A stretch of 64,000 nucleotides of DNA from Blastocladiella emersonii ATCC 22665 (taxonomy: Eukaryota; Blastocladiomycota; Blastocladiomycetes; Blastocladiales; Blastocladiaceae). A program made the translations under genes and the position numbers. Where the stretch lies: assembly GCA_025594325.1 (NCBI GenBank), contig JANHCV010000010.1:1-64000 (forward strand), read 5' to 3'. The notes beneath the pieces were generated by a model. That model saw nothing but the letters and a program-made list of their open reading frames with translations. It did no database searches and was not told where the DNA came from. Of the stretch, positions 22,352 through 32,105 are shown piece by piece (position 1 is the stretch's first letter; each line of letters starts with the position of its first letter).

Positions 22352-25300
22352 ATGTCCGCCTCCACTCGATCGAAAGGATCCGCAAAGTCCGCCAGCGTCA
22401 AGCTCGCCGCCTCGCCCTTCGCCGACCTGCACGCCAAGTACCGCGCCTCGGTCGAGCAGCTCGCCGCCATCTTCCCCGACTGGACCGCCGACGACCTCGT
22501 CCTGACCCTCGACGAGGCCCACGGCGACGCCGAGCTCGCCACCACCCGCATCCTCGAGGGCCACGCCGCCCAGTGGAGCGCCGCAAAGTCGCTGTCCAAG
22601 AAGAAGGCCGACAAGAAGCCAAAAGACGCTGCCCCCGTCTCCCCGGCACCCGCATCCGCGTCGCCCTTCCCCGGCGCCGCCTCCGACGCCGCTGCTGCCG
22701 CCTCGGCCGCGCCCTCCTCCTCGCCCTTCTCCGGACCCCGCTCGGGCGCCGCCAACGCGTCCGCGACCGGCCGAGGTCGCGCCCAGCGCGGTGGCGATGC
22801 TCGCGGTCCCCGCGACTCGAACGTGAGCCAGAACCAGAACCAGCGCGACCGCGAACCGCGCGGCAGACCCCGTGGCGGTGACCGTCGCGACGGCGCGAGA
22901 CAGCCCAACACCAACAACCAGCAGCAGCAGCAACAGCGCGGCGGTCGCGGCGACCACCACGACCACCACCCGCGTAACGCGCGCGGCGGCAACACCACCA
23001 GCAGCAACAAGGGCCCCGCCGACGTCAACTGGCACGATGTCACCCCCGTCGCCGCCGTGTCCTCGGCTGCGCACACCACCCCCGCCGCCAACAACTGGGC
23101 CTCGATCGCCCGCTCCTCGGCCGCCCCTGCCCCTGCCCCTGTCGCTGCTGCCGCCAGCAAGCCCGCCGCCGCTGCGGCGCCCTCCCCCGCTCCCGCGCCC
23201 GCAGAAGCCGATGTGGACCCGTGGGCCGCCGATGCCGAGACGGGCGCCGGCGCGGACGCTGATGCGGACCCGTGGGCCACGGCGGATGCCGACGCTGACG
23301 CCGAGGTGCTCGCCGTCACCGCCGCCGCCGCGTCGCCCGTTGCGCGAAACCGCAGCCCGTCGCCCGCCCACCGCTCGCCCTCCCCCGCCAAGTCGGCTTC
23401 CCCTACCGCCGCCGCGGCTGCCTCCCCCGCGTCGCGTGCCGCGCCCGCCGCCGCTACTCGTGGTACCCCCAAGCTCGGCTGGAACGGCATCTCGTCCGCT
23501 GCCGCCCCCTCGGCTGCCGCTCCCGCTGCGGCTGCCGCCAAGCCCAAGTCGACGTGGGCCCAGATCGCACGCCCCGTCGTGGCCGCCCCTCCCGCCCCCG
23601 TCGCCCCCGCCAAGAAGGCTGCCCCGGCCGCCAAGCCCGCTGCCGAGCGCGCCGCCTCGCCCGCTCGCTCCGCGTCCCCCACCAAGTCGTCGTCACGCAG
23701 CCAGTCGCCTGCGCGCACCGCCGCTGCTGCTCCCGCCGCCGACGCGTCGCGCGGCCGCTCGCCGTCGCCCAAGCCCCTCGCTGCCGTCATCCCCGAGCCG
23801 ACGCGCATCCCGAGCCCGACCCGCTCGCTGTCGCCCTCGCGCAAGTCGCCCTCCCCCGTCCCGACCCCGTCGTCGCCCACGGCCGCCTCGTCCAAGCCGC
23901 AGTCGCCCCGCCCGCGCTCCCCGTCGCCGCCCCCGCGCGCCGCCTCGCCCGTCGTCACCAAGCAGGCTGCCGCCAAGCCGGCCGCCGCCGTCGTCCTCCC
24001 CGCCCACGTCCCGATCCCGACCCTCGGCGTCACCTTTGGCCAGTTCAACATTGACGACGATGAGGAGGAGGAGGCCGCCGAGCCCATCGAGACCAAGAAG
24101 GCCCCCGCTCCCGCGACCATCCCGTCGCCCAAGGCCCGCGCCGCCTCGCCCGTCAAGCGCGCCCCGTCCCCGGCCAAGCCCGCCGCGCGTCCCGCGTCGC
24201 CGCCCAAGCCCGCCGCTGCTGCCGTCGAGGAGGCCAAGCCGGCCGCCGCCCCCGTTGCCGCTGCTGCTCCGGCCGTCGTCGCCACCACCCCCACCACCAC
24301 CATGAACCCCGCGACCGCGACCCCGTTCACGTCCATGCACCACCAGCACCACCTCCAGCAGGCGGCCCAGCCCGCCCAGCAGATGATGCAGGGTTTCCAG
24401 CAGTACGGCTACGGCCAGCAGGCCCAGCAGTCTCAGGCGCAGCAGTCCATGGGCATCGACCTCGCGACGAACGCCTACTACTCGGCCGCCGCTGCTGCCG
24501 CGGGCACCAACCCGGGCGCCGGCTACGGCTTCGGCATGATGGGCATGAACATGGGCATGGGTATGGGCATGGGTATGGGTCTCGGCGGTCCCGCCGACCT
24601 CTACGGCTACGGCATGCACTCGCACGCTGCCGCTGCTGGTGCCGCCGCGGCCGGTGCCGACCGCAACCTCATGGGCGCCTACTACGACCCCAAGGCCGCT
24701 GGTGCTGACGCTTCCGGTGCCGGCGCGCAGGGCGCCAACGCCACGTCGCAGCCGCAGCAGCCCGGTGCCGCCGCCGGTGCGCAGCAGCCGTCGCAGGTCC
24801 AGCAGCAGCAGGCTGCGGCCGCGGCTGCCGCTGCTGCTGCCGCCGCCGCCGCGGCCCAGCAGGGCTACATGCAGCACGGCTACCCCAGCTACGGCTACCC
24901 GTACCCGTACATGATGCAGTCGTTCCACCAGCCGCAGCACTACCAGCACGCCGCCGCGCACTCGCCCGCCAACGCGTACCAGCAGTACATGAAGCCCGGC
25001 GCCGCCGCCGGCATGATGATGTACGGTCCCGGCGCCGCCGCGGTCCCGCAGACGGCCGCGCAGGGTGCGGCCGGTGCTGGCGCTTCGGCCTCGGGTGCCG
25101 CGGGTGCCGCTGCCGGCGGCGCGGGCAAGCCCGGGTCCGGATCCGGCGCGTCGGCGGGCGGGTACTACGACGACTCGCAGCAGCAGGCGCAGCAGGCCCA
25201 GGGCGGGTACATGTCGCAGCAGCAGCCCCAGCAGCAGCAGTACGGCTACGGTGCGTACGGCCAGCAGTGGCCGCAGCAGCCCCAGCAGACGCAGCAGCAG

Positions 25301-25477
25301 CAGGGCGGCTCCCAGGCCGCCGCGCAGGGCCAGGGCCAGCAGCAGCAGGCCAATAAGGGCGCCTACTACAGCAGCACCGGCTACCAGGCCGCTGGTGCTC
25401 AGGGCGCGGGCCAGTCCCAGCAGCAGCAGTACGGCTACGGCCGCCAGCAGTACGGCGGGTGGAGCCACGGCAACTGA
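22352..25477 (+). CDS. DEF1: DEF1-like protein: N-terminal CUE domain, Gln-rich C-terminus
   Basis: One exon, 1041 residues, starting at an ATG in good context. Residues about 30-75 match the CUE ubiquitin-binding domain of fungal RNA polymerase II degradation factor 1: a VEQLAAIFPDWTADDLVLTL helix, then DAELATTRILEGHAAQW and a Lys-rich patch. The middle is Ala/Pro/Ser-rich with repeated SPSP-type sites and tryptophan motifs (NNWASIARS, STWAQIA) typical of DEF1. The C-terminal 350 residues are Gln/Gly/Tyr/Met-rich with runs of Ala and Gln. In yeast, Def1 helps ubiquitylate and remove stalled RNA polymerase II, and its Q-rich region is processed by the proteasome. The match rests on architecture and the CUE signature, so orthology is likely rather than proven. 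The gene ends 250 bp before the left inverted-repeat arm. Confidence 0.7.
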   Translation: MSASTRSKGSAKSASVKLAASPFADLHAKYRASVEQLAAIFPDWTADDLVLTLDEAHGDAELATTRILEGHAAQWSAAKSLSKKKADKKPKDAAPVSPAPASASPFPGAASDAAAAASAAPSSSPFSGPRSGAANASATGRGRAQRGGDARGPRDSNVSQNQNQRDREPRGRPRGGDRRDGARQPNTNNQQQQQQRGGRGDHHDHHPRNARGGNTTSSNKGPADVNWHDVTPVAAVSSAAHTTPAANNWASIARSSAAPAPAPVAAAASKPAAAAAPSPAPAPAEADVDPWAADAETGAGADADADPWATADADADAEVLAVTAAAASPVARNRSPSPAHRSPSPAKSASPTAAAAASPASRAAPAAATRGTPKLGWNGISSAAAPSAAAPAAAAAKPKSTWAQIARPVVAAPPAPVAPAKKAAPAAKPAAERAASPARSASPTKSSSRSQSPARTAAAAPAADASRGRSPSPKPLAAVIPEPTRIPSPTRSLSPSRKSPSPVPTPSSPTAASSKPQSPRPRSPSPPPRAASPVVTKQAAAKPAAAVVLPAHVPIPTLGVTFGQFNIDDDEEEEAAEPIETKKAPAPATIPSPKARAASPVKRAPSPAKPAARPASPPKPAAAAVEEAKPAAAPVAAAAPAVVATTPTTTMNPATATPFTSMHHQHHLQQAAQPAQQMMQGFQQYGYGQQAQQSQAQQSMGIDLATNAYYSAAAAAAGTNPGAGYGFGMMGMNMGMGMGMGMGLGGPADLYGYGMHSHAAAAGAAAAGADRNLMGAYYDPKAAGADASGAGAQGANATSQPQQPGAAAGAQQPSQVQQQQAAAAAAAAAAAAAAAQQGYMQHGYPSYGYPYPYMMQSFHQPQHYQHAAAHSPANAYQQYMKPGAAAGMMMYGPGAAAVPQTAAQGAAGAGASASGAAGAAAGGAGKPGSGSGASAGGYYDDSQQQAQQAQGGYMSQQQPQQQQYGYGAYGQQWPQQPQQTQQQQGGSQAAAQGQGQQQQANKGAYYSSTGYQAAGAQGAGQSQQQQYGYGRQQYGGWSHGN

Positions 25478-25643
25478 GCTCGCTTCTCGTGTCGCGCTAG
25501 TATCATCTTCCCCTTTCCCTCCCTTTTGTGCATCGCGAGACGACCACGTCTCGACTCTTGGCAGTTTTCTCTCCCTCATACATATGATTTAATTTTGGCT
25601 CCGCGAACATGGCTCCCTTACACTCGAGAGCAGGATTCTCGCG

Positions 25644-26472
25644 ATGAAGGCCTTGGTCGACTTGTTCGTGCGCCGTGACGACGAACGCGACCACGCGGCC
25701 ACGGCCATGGCCATGGTCATCGACCCGTCGTCGCTCACCCTGTCGCAGATCCGCAACCTCAAGCGGCGCCTGGTCGACGTCGGCATGGCTCACGTACGTT
25801 ACGTTGTTTCCTGTTCGCCCGCCCGCCGAGACGGCCGTCACTCACTGCGCGCACAAACTTGTATCCAGGACCTGGAGATCTCGAGCCTGGCCAAGTCGTT
25901 TGTGTACTTTGAGAAGCTGGTCCTCAAGCGGACCGCGGTCAAGGCAAACCGACGCCTGGTCGGGTGCATCTGCCTGCTGCTGGCGACCAAGGTCAACGAG
26001 CCCAAGGGGTTCAAGTTCGGCCCGCTGCTCGAGTCGCTGTCCAAGACGCTCGGGGTTGCGGTCAAGGACATTCGCGAGCACGAGTTCAACGTGTTTGCGC
26101 AGCTCGAGTTCAACCTGTACCTGCCGCTGCACGAGTTCATTCCGCACTTTGAGCGCATCTTCATGGCCATGGGTACGTGGGCCGCGCTCTCCTTGATTTG
26201 TGACGGCGACTGACTGTTTGACCGCGATCGCCGTCAACGTAGACTTCAACAGCCTCCAAGAGTACCTCGGCGACTCGCAGTTCTTTCTCGCGCGCGACCG
26301 CGACGACGAGCGCGACCACGGTGGCCACGGCCACGGCCACGGCGGCCACGAGCTCGATCACTACGATGATCACGATCACGATGGCCACGGCCACCACGCG
26401 CACCTCGAGCTGCAGGTACAGCAGCAGCAGCAGCAGCAGTCGGGCATGGCGGCCAGTAGCGACGGTTCCTGA
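25644..26472 (+). pseudogene. Truncated copy of the CABLES-like cyclin-box gene
   Basis: It contains the end of exon 1 from SLTLSQIRNLKRRL, the 75-bp and 70-bp introns, exon 2 (25869-26172) and exon 3 (26243-26472), all identical to the gene at 37876-40825. The first 715 or so residues are missing. By chance or design the frame is open upstream to an ATG at 25644, giving an alternative 28-residue start (MKALVDLFVRRDDERDH...). If transcribed and spliced it would encode about 207 residues with most of the cyclin fold but no N-terminal region. I call it a pseudogene because the promoter and most of exon 1 are absent; expression would be needed to say otherwise. Confidence 0.75.
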
Positions 26473-27379
26473 CATGACCCTGGCCAATACACCAGCTTTC
26501 CCCCCTGCTTCGTGACCGTGTCGCTGTATCGGTGACGGAGGGAGAGCGCTTCTTTTTTGTACAGCAAACAACGAACGAGAAGGACGGATTGAGTGAGCCG
26601 GCCGCGTTGAGCGTGTCTGTGCCGCGACGTCCTCGAGCAACGTGAACGGAACGCGGAAACAATCAAATACACTCTTTACCATCGTCACTGACGAGCTGGC
26701 GAGTGAGCAATCGACTCGGTGAGGGGGCAGCGCGCACAAGGTGGGCGAGATCACGGGCAGCATCATCATCATCAAAGTAGCAACGTAGGGTTCCGTGAAC
26801 CACGTAGAGCGAAGAATCTTCTCCCTTTCTATACCAGCAGATGGTGGTGGACGCCCATCCGACGGCTCAAACTCGGGAGTGAACAACAACAACAACAACA
26901 AGTTGCGACGAGCGACGACATGCATCGAGAGAAAAGGACAGCGGACAGAAAGCAGCAACGTAGAACGACGAACAGCGAGGTCAGAAAGAGGCGGCTTCAC
27001 GTCCGCATGTGCCCCAGAGAGGACGATAGTCAGAACAGGTCTGTGAATAGCCAATCATCAATCCGCGCTTCGTTCGTTCTGTGAAGGAGGGAGGGGAGGG
27101 GGTGGAGGGAAAAGAGTAGCAACGGTGGTAGGTTCGCCGTGAGCAGCAGCGCCGAGGACCGAGGCCGAGGTCTGTGAAGCAGTCCAGCCAGGCATCGACC
27201 GACCCGCAACGGTGATCGTGGAAGCGGACGTGAGCGAGGCTGAGGAGGGCGGCTGGCGTGGCCGGTAGCCGGTGGTCGGTGGTCGAGGCAGCGTGGTCGA
27301 GGCCCCCGAGGACAGATGGATGGCGGACGATCGCTGGGGGTGGATTTCCGTTGGTGAGGGGGAGCGGATCGCAGGTCGT
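25729..27379 (+). repeat. Inverted duplication, left arm (truncated copy)
   Basis: This 1651-bp segment is the reverse complement of 36969-38619; position x corresponds to 64348 minus x at both extremes and at every internal point compared, including a (CAA)6 microsatellite, so there is no net indel. Identity ends sharply at 27379 and at about 25729, where the arms share a GACCCGTCG-like overlap. It carries the last two introns and the C-terminal coding part of the CABLES-like gene plus about 900 bp of downstream DNA. The right arm is continuous with the full gene, so this arm is the duplicate. Confidence 0.95.
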
Positions 27380-27834
27380 CCTTGCCCAACTTCGTTTGGC
27401 AGAGGTTGCTTGAGCGGGTGCAAGGCAGATGCAGGAGGAGGCGCGTCAAGGACTAGCGTGCCGAGAAGCACACACCGGCGGAGCGGCGTCGGCCTTACAT
27501 GCCTGCCGGCCTTACATGTCGCGATGCCCCCACACCCGGGATAGCGCGCAACGAGCTTCTCGCGACGCATGCGCTCGCTCAAGTGGTCGAGGACGAGTGC
27601 TCGAGCGATTGCATGGAGTGTGTGACACACGTTACATCGGGCCGAGATACATTGCATTCGAGGAGCACAAAGCGTTGGATAGGGGCGCGTCAACGAAGGC
27701 TCAGACGAAGGCTGACTCCGAGTGCAGCTCCGAGTGCCTAGCAACGCCTCAGGTGACTGGCTGCGCCACACTCAACGCGACGAGCGAACAAGAAGCTATG
27801 ATGTATGAGTGTAGGATAGGATGTACAGGGTCGG
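27380..27834. other. Spacer between the left arm and the LYAR-type gene
   Basis: 455 bp downstream of the left repeat arm and of the LYAR-type stop codon. No gene or repeat is seen; open frames are short and have no protein character. Confidence 0.4.
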
Positions 27835-28495
27835 TTAGGCGAACTTGACGGTGAGCTTGCCGTCGGCGAGGTCAAAGAGAAGCTAGGGAGCGCGATCGAG
27901 TGAGCAAAGTGGGCAGAGGGCGGCCCGAGAGCGGAGAAGCGGATCAGCGTACGTTCTCCTTGAGGAGGGATTTGACTTCCCGCTTGGTCATGGCGGGGTT
28001 GGCCTTGCGCACCGACTTGGCGACCTTGGAGAGGACCTTGTCGAAGGGCTCGGCCTTGAAGGAGCCGGCGGCGGCGAGGGCGGCCTTGACGAGCTCGGCG
28101 GGAGACTTGGTGGCGGGGGCCTCGTCCTCGTCGCTGCTGCTGTCCGAGGAGGAGGAGGAGCTGTCGGAGCTGCTGGACGCAGCAGCGGGGGCGGGGGCGG
28201 AAGCGGCCTTGGGGGCCGGGACGGGCGCGGCGGGCTTCGGGGCCTGCTGCTGCTGCTGGGCGCGGCCGCCGTGCTGCTGGTTCTGGTTGCCCTGGCCCTT
28301 CTTGGGCTTGTAGAGCGAGCCGTGGCACTTCTGCTCCTCGGTGATGCACGAGGTGTGCTGCTTGTAGGACAAGCCGGTGAAGGTCTTGTAGCAGTCGACG
28401 CACGAGAGCGAGGGGGGCGAGCAGCGGCGGACGTGCATGTCGGCCTTGGGCTTCTTGATCGTGTCCTGGCAGTGGTCGCAGATGAAGGAAACCAT
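27835..28495 (-). CDS. LYAR-type zinc-finger nucleolar protein
   Basis: Two exons, 28495-27953 and 27882-27835, with a 70-bp GTACGC intron, give 196 residues. The start is the ATG giving MVSFICDHCQDTIKKPKADM, which lines up with the N-terminus of the LYAR family. The paired LYAR zinc fingers follow: CDHC...H(V)RRC, then CVDCYKTF...YKQHTSC. The second half is Gln-, Ala- and Ser/Asp-rich with a Lys-rich segment near the end (FDKVLSKVAKSVRKANPAM). The last exon encodes LLFDLADGKLTVKFA. Family members are nucleolar, bind nucleic acid and promote rRNA synthesis or processing. It shares a divergent 864-bp spacer with GTP cyclohydrolase I. Confidence 0.8.
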
Positions 28496-29359
28496 GGTGA
28501 GATTCGTTGCAATTGGTGGTGTGGATGCGGCAAGCCGGGAGAGAGAGAGAGCGAGTCGAGGCGGGTCAAGGGGGACGGTGCCGGTCGCTGAGGCTGAGCC
28601 GGGGATCGGCACGGCTCACGTGGGCATGTCGAACGCGAGATGCTCGGCCCGCGACACGCCGACGTCGGCGGCAAGCGAGCGTGAGCGAGCAGCACGGGTG
28701 ACCATAGGTTGCGATAGGTCGACGAGACTAGGGGTCGCGGCGGGCGGTCCGAGGCCACGCTTCGCCCCAGGTTCGGGGCGCGGTCAACACTGCCTCCCGC
28801 GGCGTTCCGTGGGCGGCGCGTGGCCGATCCGTCGGGAGAGCGTGTCCAAGCAGGGCCTGCGAGACACGCGTCCGAGTCCACGGCGCGGAGGCCTCCAAGG
28901 GTGTGCCCCGCGGCGCGCGAAGCAGGGCGGGCGACGGTGCGGGAGACGCGGCCACGGGCACGACGGGGCGCGCCGCTTGTTTCCGTCTGGCGGCGCGGTC
29001 GGGCGCGTTCCCACGCGTCGGCGCGGCGTGTCTCGCACGTCACGTCGCGTCGCGTCGCGTCATGGCCCGTCTCGGCTGCCTGGCAGGCTGCCTGGCCCGC
29101 CCCTGGCCCGCCCGCTATTTTCTGTGCGGGCACGCGCCGGCGCAGGCGCGGTGGTTATTCAGCGGCGCGGCGGGTCGGTGCGGCCGCCGCGCGGGATCGC
29201 CTCTCTCTCCCCCGCGCACCCGGCCTCGAGCAGCACCTCATCCGCTGGCCGGCCGTCCCTCTCCCCTCCCCCCTCACCCTGCATTGCACACCCCGCCCGC
29301 CTGCGATCCCGCCGCGGCCCCCTCTTGCTTGCACACCACTCCCTGCACAACCGCCCACC
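28496..29359. promoter_or_regulatory. Divergent promoter region (LYAR-type / GTP cyclohydrolase I)
   Basis: 864 bp between two divergent ATGs. At 29039-29054 it has GTCACGTCGCGTCGCG inside a longer CGTCG-repeat run; the same 16-mer occurs at 48824-48839 in another promoter region. A GAGA-rich run near 28540-28552 flanks the LYAR-type start. No gene is supported here. Confidence 0.45.
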
Positions 29360-30302
29360 ATGTCCGCCGAGAACAAGCCCGCCACCCTCGCCACGGGCGC
29401 CGCCGCCGGCACCAAGGAGCCCATCGACCGCTCAAAGTCGCCCGACTACCTCGCCCTCGAGGGTACGCTGCCCTGCGCCGCCGCGCCGTCGCGTCGCCCG
29501 CTCACGCGCGCCCCGCCCCCGCGCCCGTCCCCGTAGCGCCCAAGGTGACGCGGTCCGTGTCGCCGACCAGCTACGAGAACCGCGTCGAGCGCATCGCCAA
29601 CAACGTGCACGACATCCTCGGCGCCCTCGGCGAGGACCCGACCCGCGAGGGCCTGCAGAAGACGCCCGCCCGCTACGCCAAGGCTCTCGCCTTCTTCACC
29701 AAGGGCTACGAGGAGAACCTGCGCGGTACGCTCTCGTCGCTGCCGTGTCGGCTTGTCGCCGTGTCCGCGCGCACGCTGACGCCCCCGCCCCCCGCCCGCC
29801 CGTGTAGACCTCGTCAACGACGCCGTCTTCTCCGAGGACCACAACGAGATGGTCATTGTGCGCGACATTGACGTCTTCTCGCTGTGCGAGCACCACCTCG
29901 TCCCCTTCTACGGCAAGGTACGCGTCATCTCCCGCTCGCCTCCTCGCCCGCCCTCCCGGACACGACCACTCACGATCGCGTCCCTGATCCCGACAGATCC
30001 ACATCGGCTACATCCCCAACAAGCGCGTCCTCGGCCTCTCCAAGCTCGCCCGCATCGCCGAGATGTTCAGCCGCCGCCTGCAGGTCCAGGAGCGCCTGAC
30101 GCGCCAGGTCGCGCACGCCATCGACGAGATCCTCAAGCCCCAGGGCGTCGCCGTCGTCATGGAGGCCTCGCACATGTGCATGGTCATGCGCGGCGTCCAG
30201 AAGCCCGGCTCCTCGACCGTCACCTCGTCCATGCTCGGCGTCTTCGAGACCCAGCACAAGACGCGCGAGGAGTTCCTCACCCTGCTCCGCCACAACCGGT
30301 AA
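29360..30302 (+). CDS. FOL2: GTP cyclohydrolase I
   Basis: Four exons: 29360-29462, 29537-29725, 29808-29917 and 29997-30302. All three introns (74, 82 and 79 bp) begin GTACGC, and the phases close to give 235 residues. It converts GTP to 7,8-dihydroneopterin triphosphate, the entry step to folate and tetrahydropterins; the enzyme is a cytosolic decamer. Family signatures are all present: [17 protein letters not shown], the zinc site [13 protein letters not shown] (Cys124, His126), [19 protein letters not shown], and [16 protein letters not shown] with the third zinc ligand Cys195. The C-terminus [13 protein letters not shown] is normal. The N-terminal 45 residues are variable, as usual. Length is standard for the family. 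It converges on the PUS4-type gene, with 194 bp between stops. Confidence 0.96.
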
Positions 30303-30496
30303 GCGCCCCCGCACCGACCTGCCGCACGGACGTGGCATTTTGCGTCTCGGTGCTCGCGTGCGGCGCGGTCGTCGTAGTGGCTCTCGCTCGTTCTCGACTC
30401 TTCTTGCTCCCCTCCCCCCTCCCTTCTCCCTGTTTGTCTCCATTGAACTATACCAACTGTGTTGATGCCTAAACGATCTATATCGCCTTGCCTCGG

Positions 30497-31521
30497 TCAC
30501 CGCACCGCCAGTCCTTGCTCGTCGAGAAAGGCGCCAAACTCATCAACGGGCCGCAACCGCGCCGCGATGGCCGGCAGCGTCCACTGGTCGCGCGGTAGCG
30601 CGTTGGCCTCGGACCACTCGCCCTGCCGCGTGCGCCGCAGCGCCACGACGTGAGCGCGCGTGTCCATGGCCACGGCCACGTCGTGTACAATAGACCGCAC
30701 GTAGGTGCCCTTGCTGCACACGAGGCGCAGCGAAAAGCTCGGCGGAAGGCCCGGGATCCGCTCGCCCGCCCCGACCCACTCGGTCAGCTCGAGGTCGTGG
30801 ATCGTAACGGGCCGCGGCTCGAGCGCGGGCGCCGGCTGCCCCGCCCGCGCGTACTCGTACATGGGCCGCCCGCCGCGCTTGACGGCGCTGTACAGCGGCG
30901 GCGTCTGCAGAATGTCGCCGCGGAACTGGTCGAGCGTGTTTAGGAGCAGGTCCCGCGTGACGTGGGCCGTCGGCGCCGTCTCGGTCACCACGCCCTCGCA
31001 GTCGAGCGTGTCGGTCGCCGACCCGAGCTCGCCCGTCACCGTGTACTCCTTGGTGCACCCGAGGTACCTGCTCAGCGCCTTGGTGCCGTGGCCGAGCGCA
31101 ATGACCAGCACGCCCGTAGCGTTCGGGTCCTAGACGGATCAGCGCGCTCGCTGGGTGAGCTGCGGTGTTCCCGGCGCAGATTGAGGGGGACACGGATCAT
31201 CAGCAGAGACGACGCACCAGCGTGCCGCCGTGGCCGACCTTGAGCCGAAAGCCGAGCTTCTTGCGCTCGAGGCGGAGCTCCTCGAGGACGGCCTTGTCCG
31301 TGATGCCAAACTCGCGCTGCACCGTCGACAGCGGGTCCAGCTCGTACTTGAGCACGTTGAGGTAGTTGTTGCTCGAGTGGCCCAGCGGCTTGTCTATGGC
31401 AAAGACGCTGATGGGCGGGCGGACGATCGAGGGAGGGTATCGTGAGCCTCGTTCGGCAGCGGGATCGGCCGCCAGAAGCTTACCCGTTCATCTTGCGCAT
31501 CAGGTCCGTGAACCCGCGCAT
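30497..31521 (-). CDS. PUS4: TruB/PUS4-family tRNA pseudouridine-55 synthase
   Basis: Three exons: 31521-31484, 31407-31218 and 31129-30497 (introns 76 bp GTAAGC and 88 bp GTGCGT), giving 286 residues. The first exon is only 38 nt (MRGFTDLMRKMN), and splicing restores GVFAIDKPLGHSSNNYL, the family's first motif. The second junction rebuilds KVGHGGTLDPNATGVLV, whose Asp77 is the catalytic residue. Later motifs are GTKALSRYLGCTKEYTV, PPLYSAVKRGGRPMYEYAR and CSKGTYVRSIVHDVA. The enzyme isomerises U55 in the T-loop of tRNAs; yeast Pus4 acts in cytosol and mitochondria. There is no C-terminal PUA domain of the Cbf5 type, so it is not the box H/ACA enzyme. An alternative start cannot be excluded because the frame is open upstream of 31521. 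Confidence 0.9.
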
Positions 31522-32105
31522 GGCGCGCCTGATTTCATGTATACTAGGTGGCATGGAGTGTGATATCTGGCGGTCTACCGGCGTTGTTGACGGCGGGAGC
31601 GAAGTCGCGGCGATCGCGGAAGCAGCGGCTGAGCAGGCGGCTGAGCCACGCTGTCTCCGTCCGTGTCTCGCGACCTGCCTGTGCGTCCCACGTGCCCTTG
31701 GCCAGCGCGCCGAGGCCTCGCCATGCCCACGCAGGGTCGGACGGGCCGCGGGCAACAAGCGCGAGCCCGAGAGGAACAACCACGGCGCGGTGATGCGACG
31801 CGCTCTCGGGTCCGAACGGCAAACAAGGACACGGCGCGCAACAAGAAAGACGCGTCGCGGCGGCGGACGCGTCGTGGTTCCCGCGGACGTCCTCCCCGCC
31901 CTCGAGCGCGCGCACACACACAAGTGCCCCGCACGCTCCCTCCGCGTCCCTGCCGCTTACTACCGCGTAGGGCAAGTAGATCTGCCTTCCTCGCGCCCGC
32001 TCTCCCTTCGACTCTGCCCGGACGGGACGCGTAGACGCTACTCCTCCCCCACGCACTGCACTTCGATACACGTCGAGCTTAACCGCCGATAAAGGAAACT
32101 GGACC
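31522..32105. promoter_or_regulatory. Divergent intergenic region (PUS4-type / subtilase)
   Basis: 584 bp between divergent start codons. Nothing beyond probable promoter and 5' UTR sequence is seen; the antisense frame continuous with the PUS4-type first exon has no protein character. Confidence 0.4.

Noticed and set aside
26161-27054. 297-codon minus-strand frame in the left arm, identical in the right arm (37294-38187)
   Set aside because: Identity only reflects the duplication. Its hydrophobic runs are the antisense of the His/Gln-coding exon, and it overlaps the CABLES-like exons.
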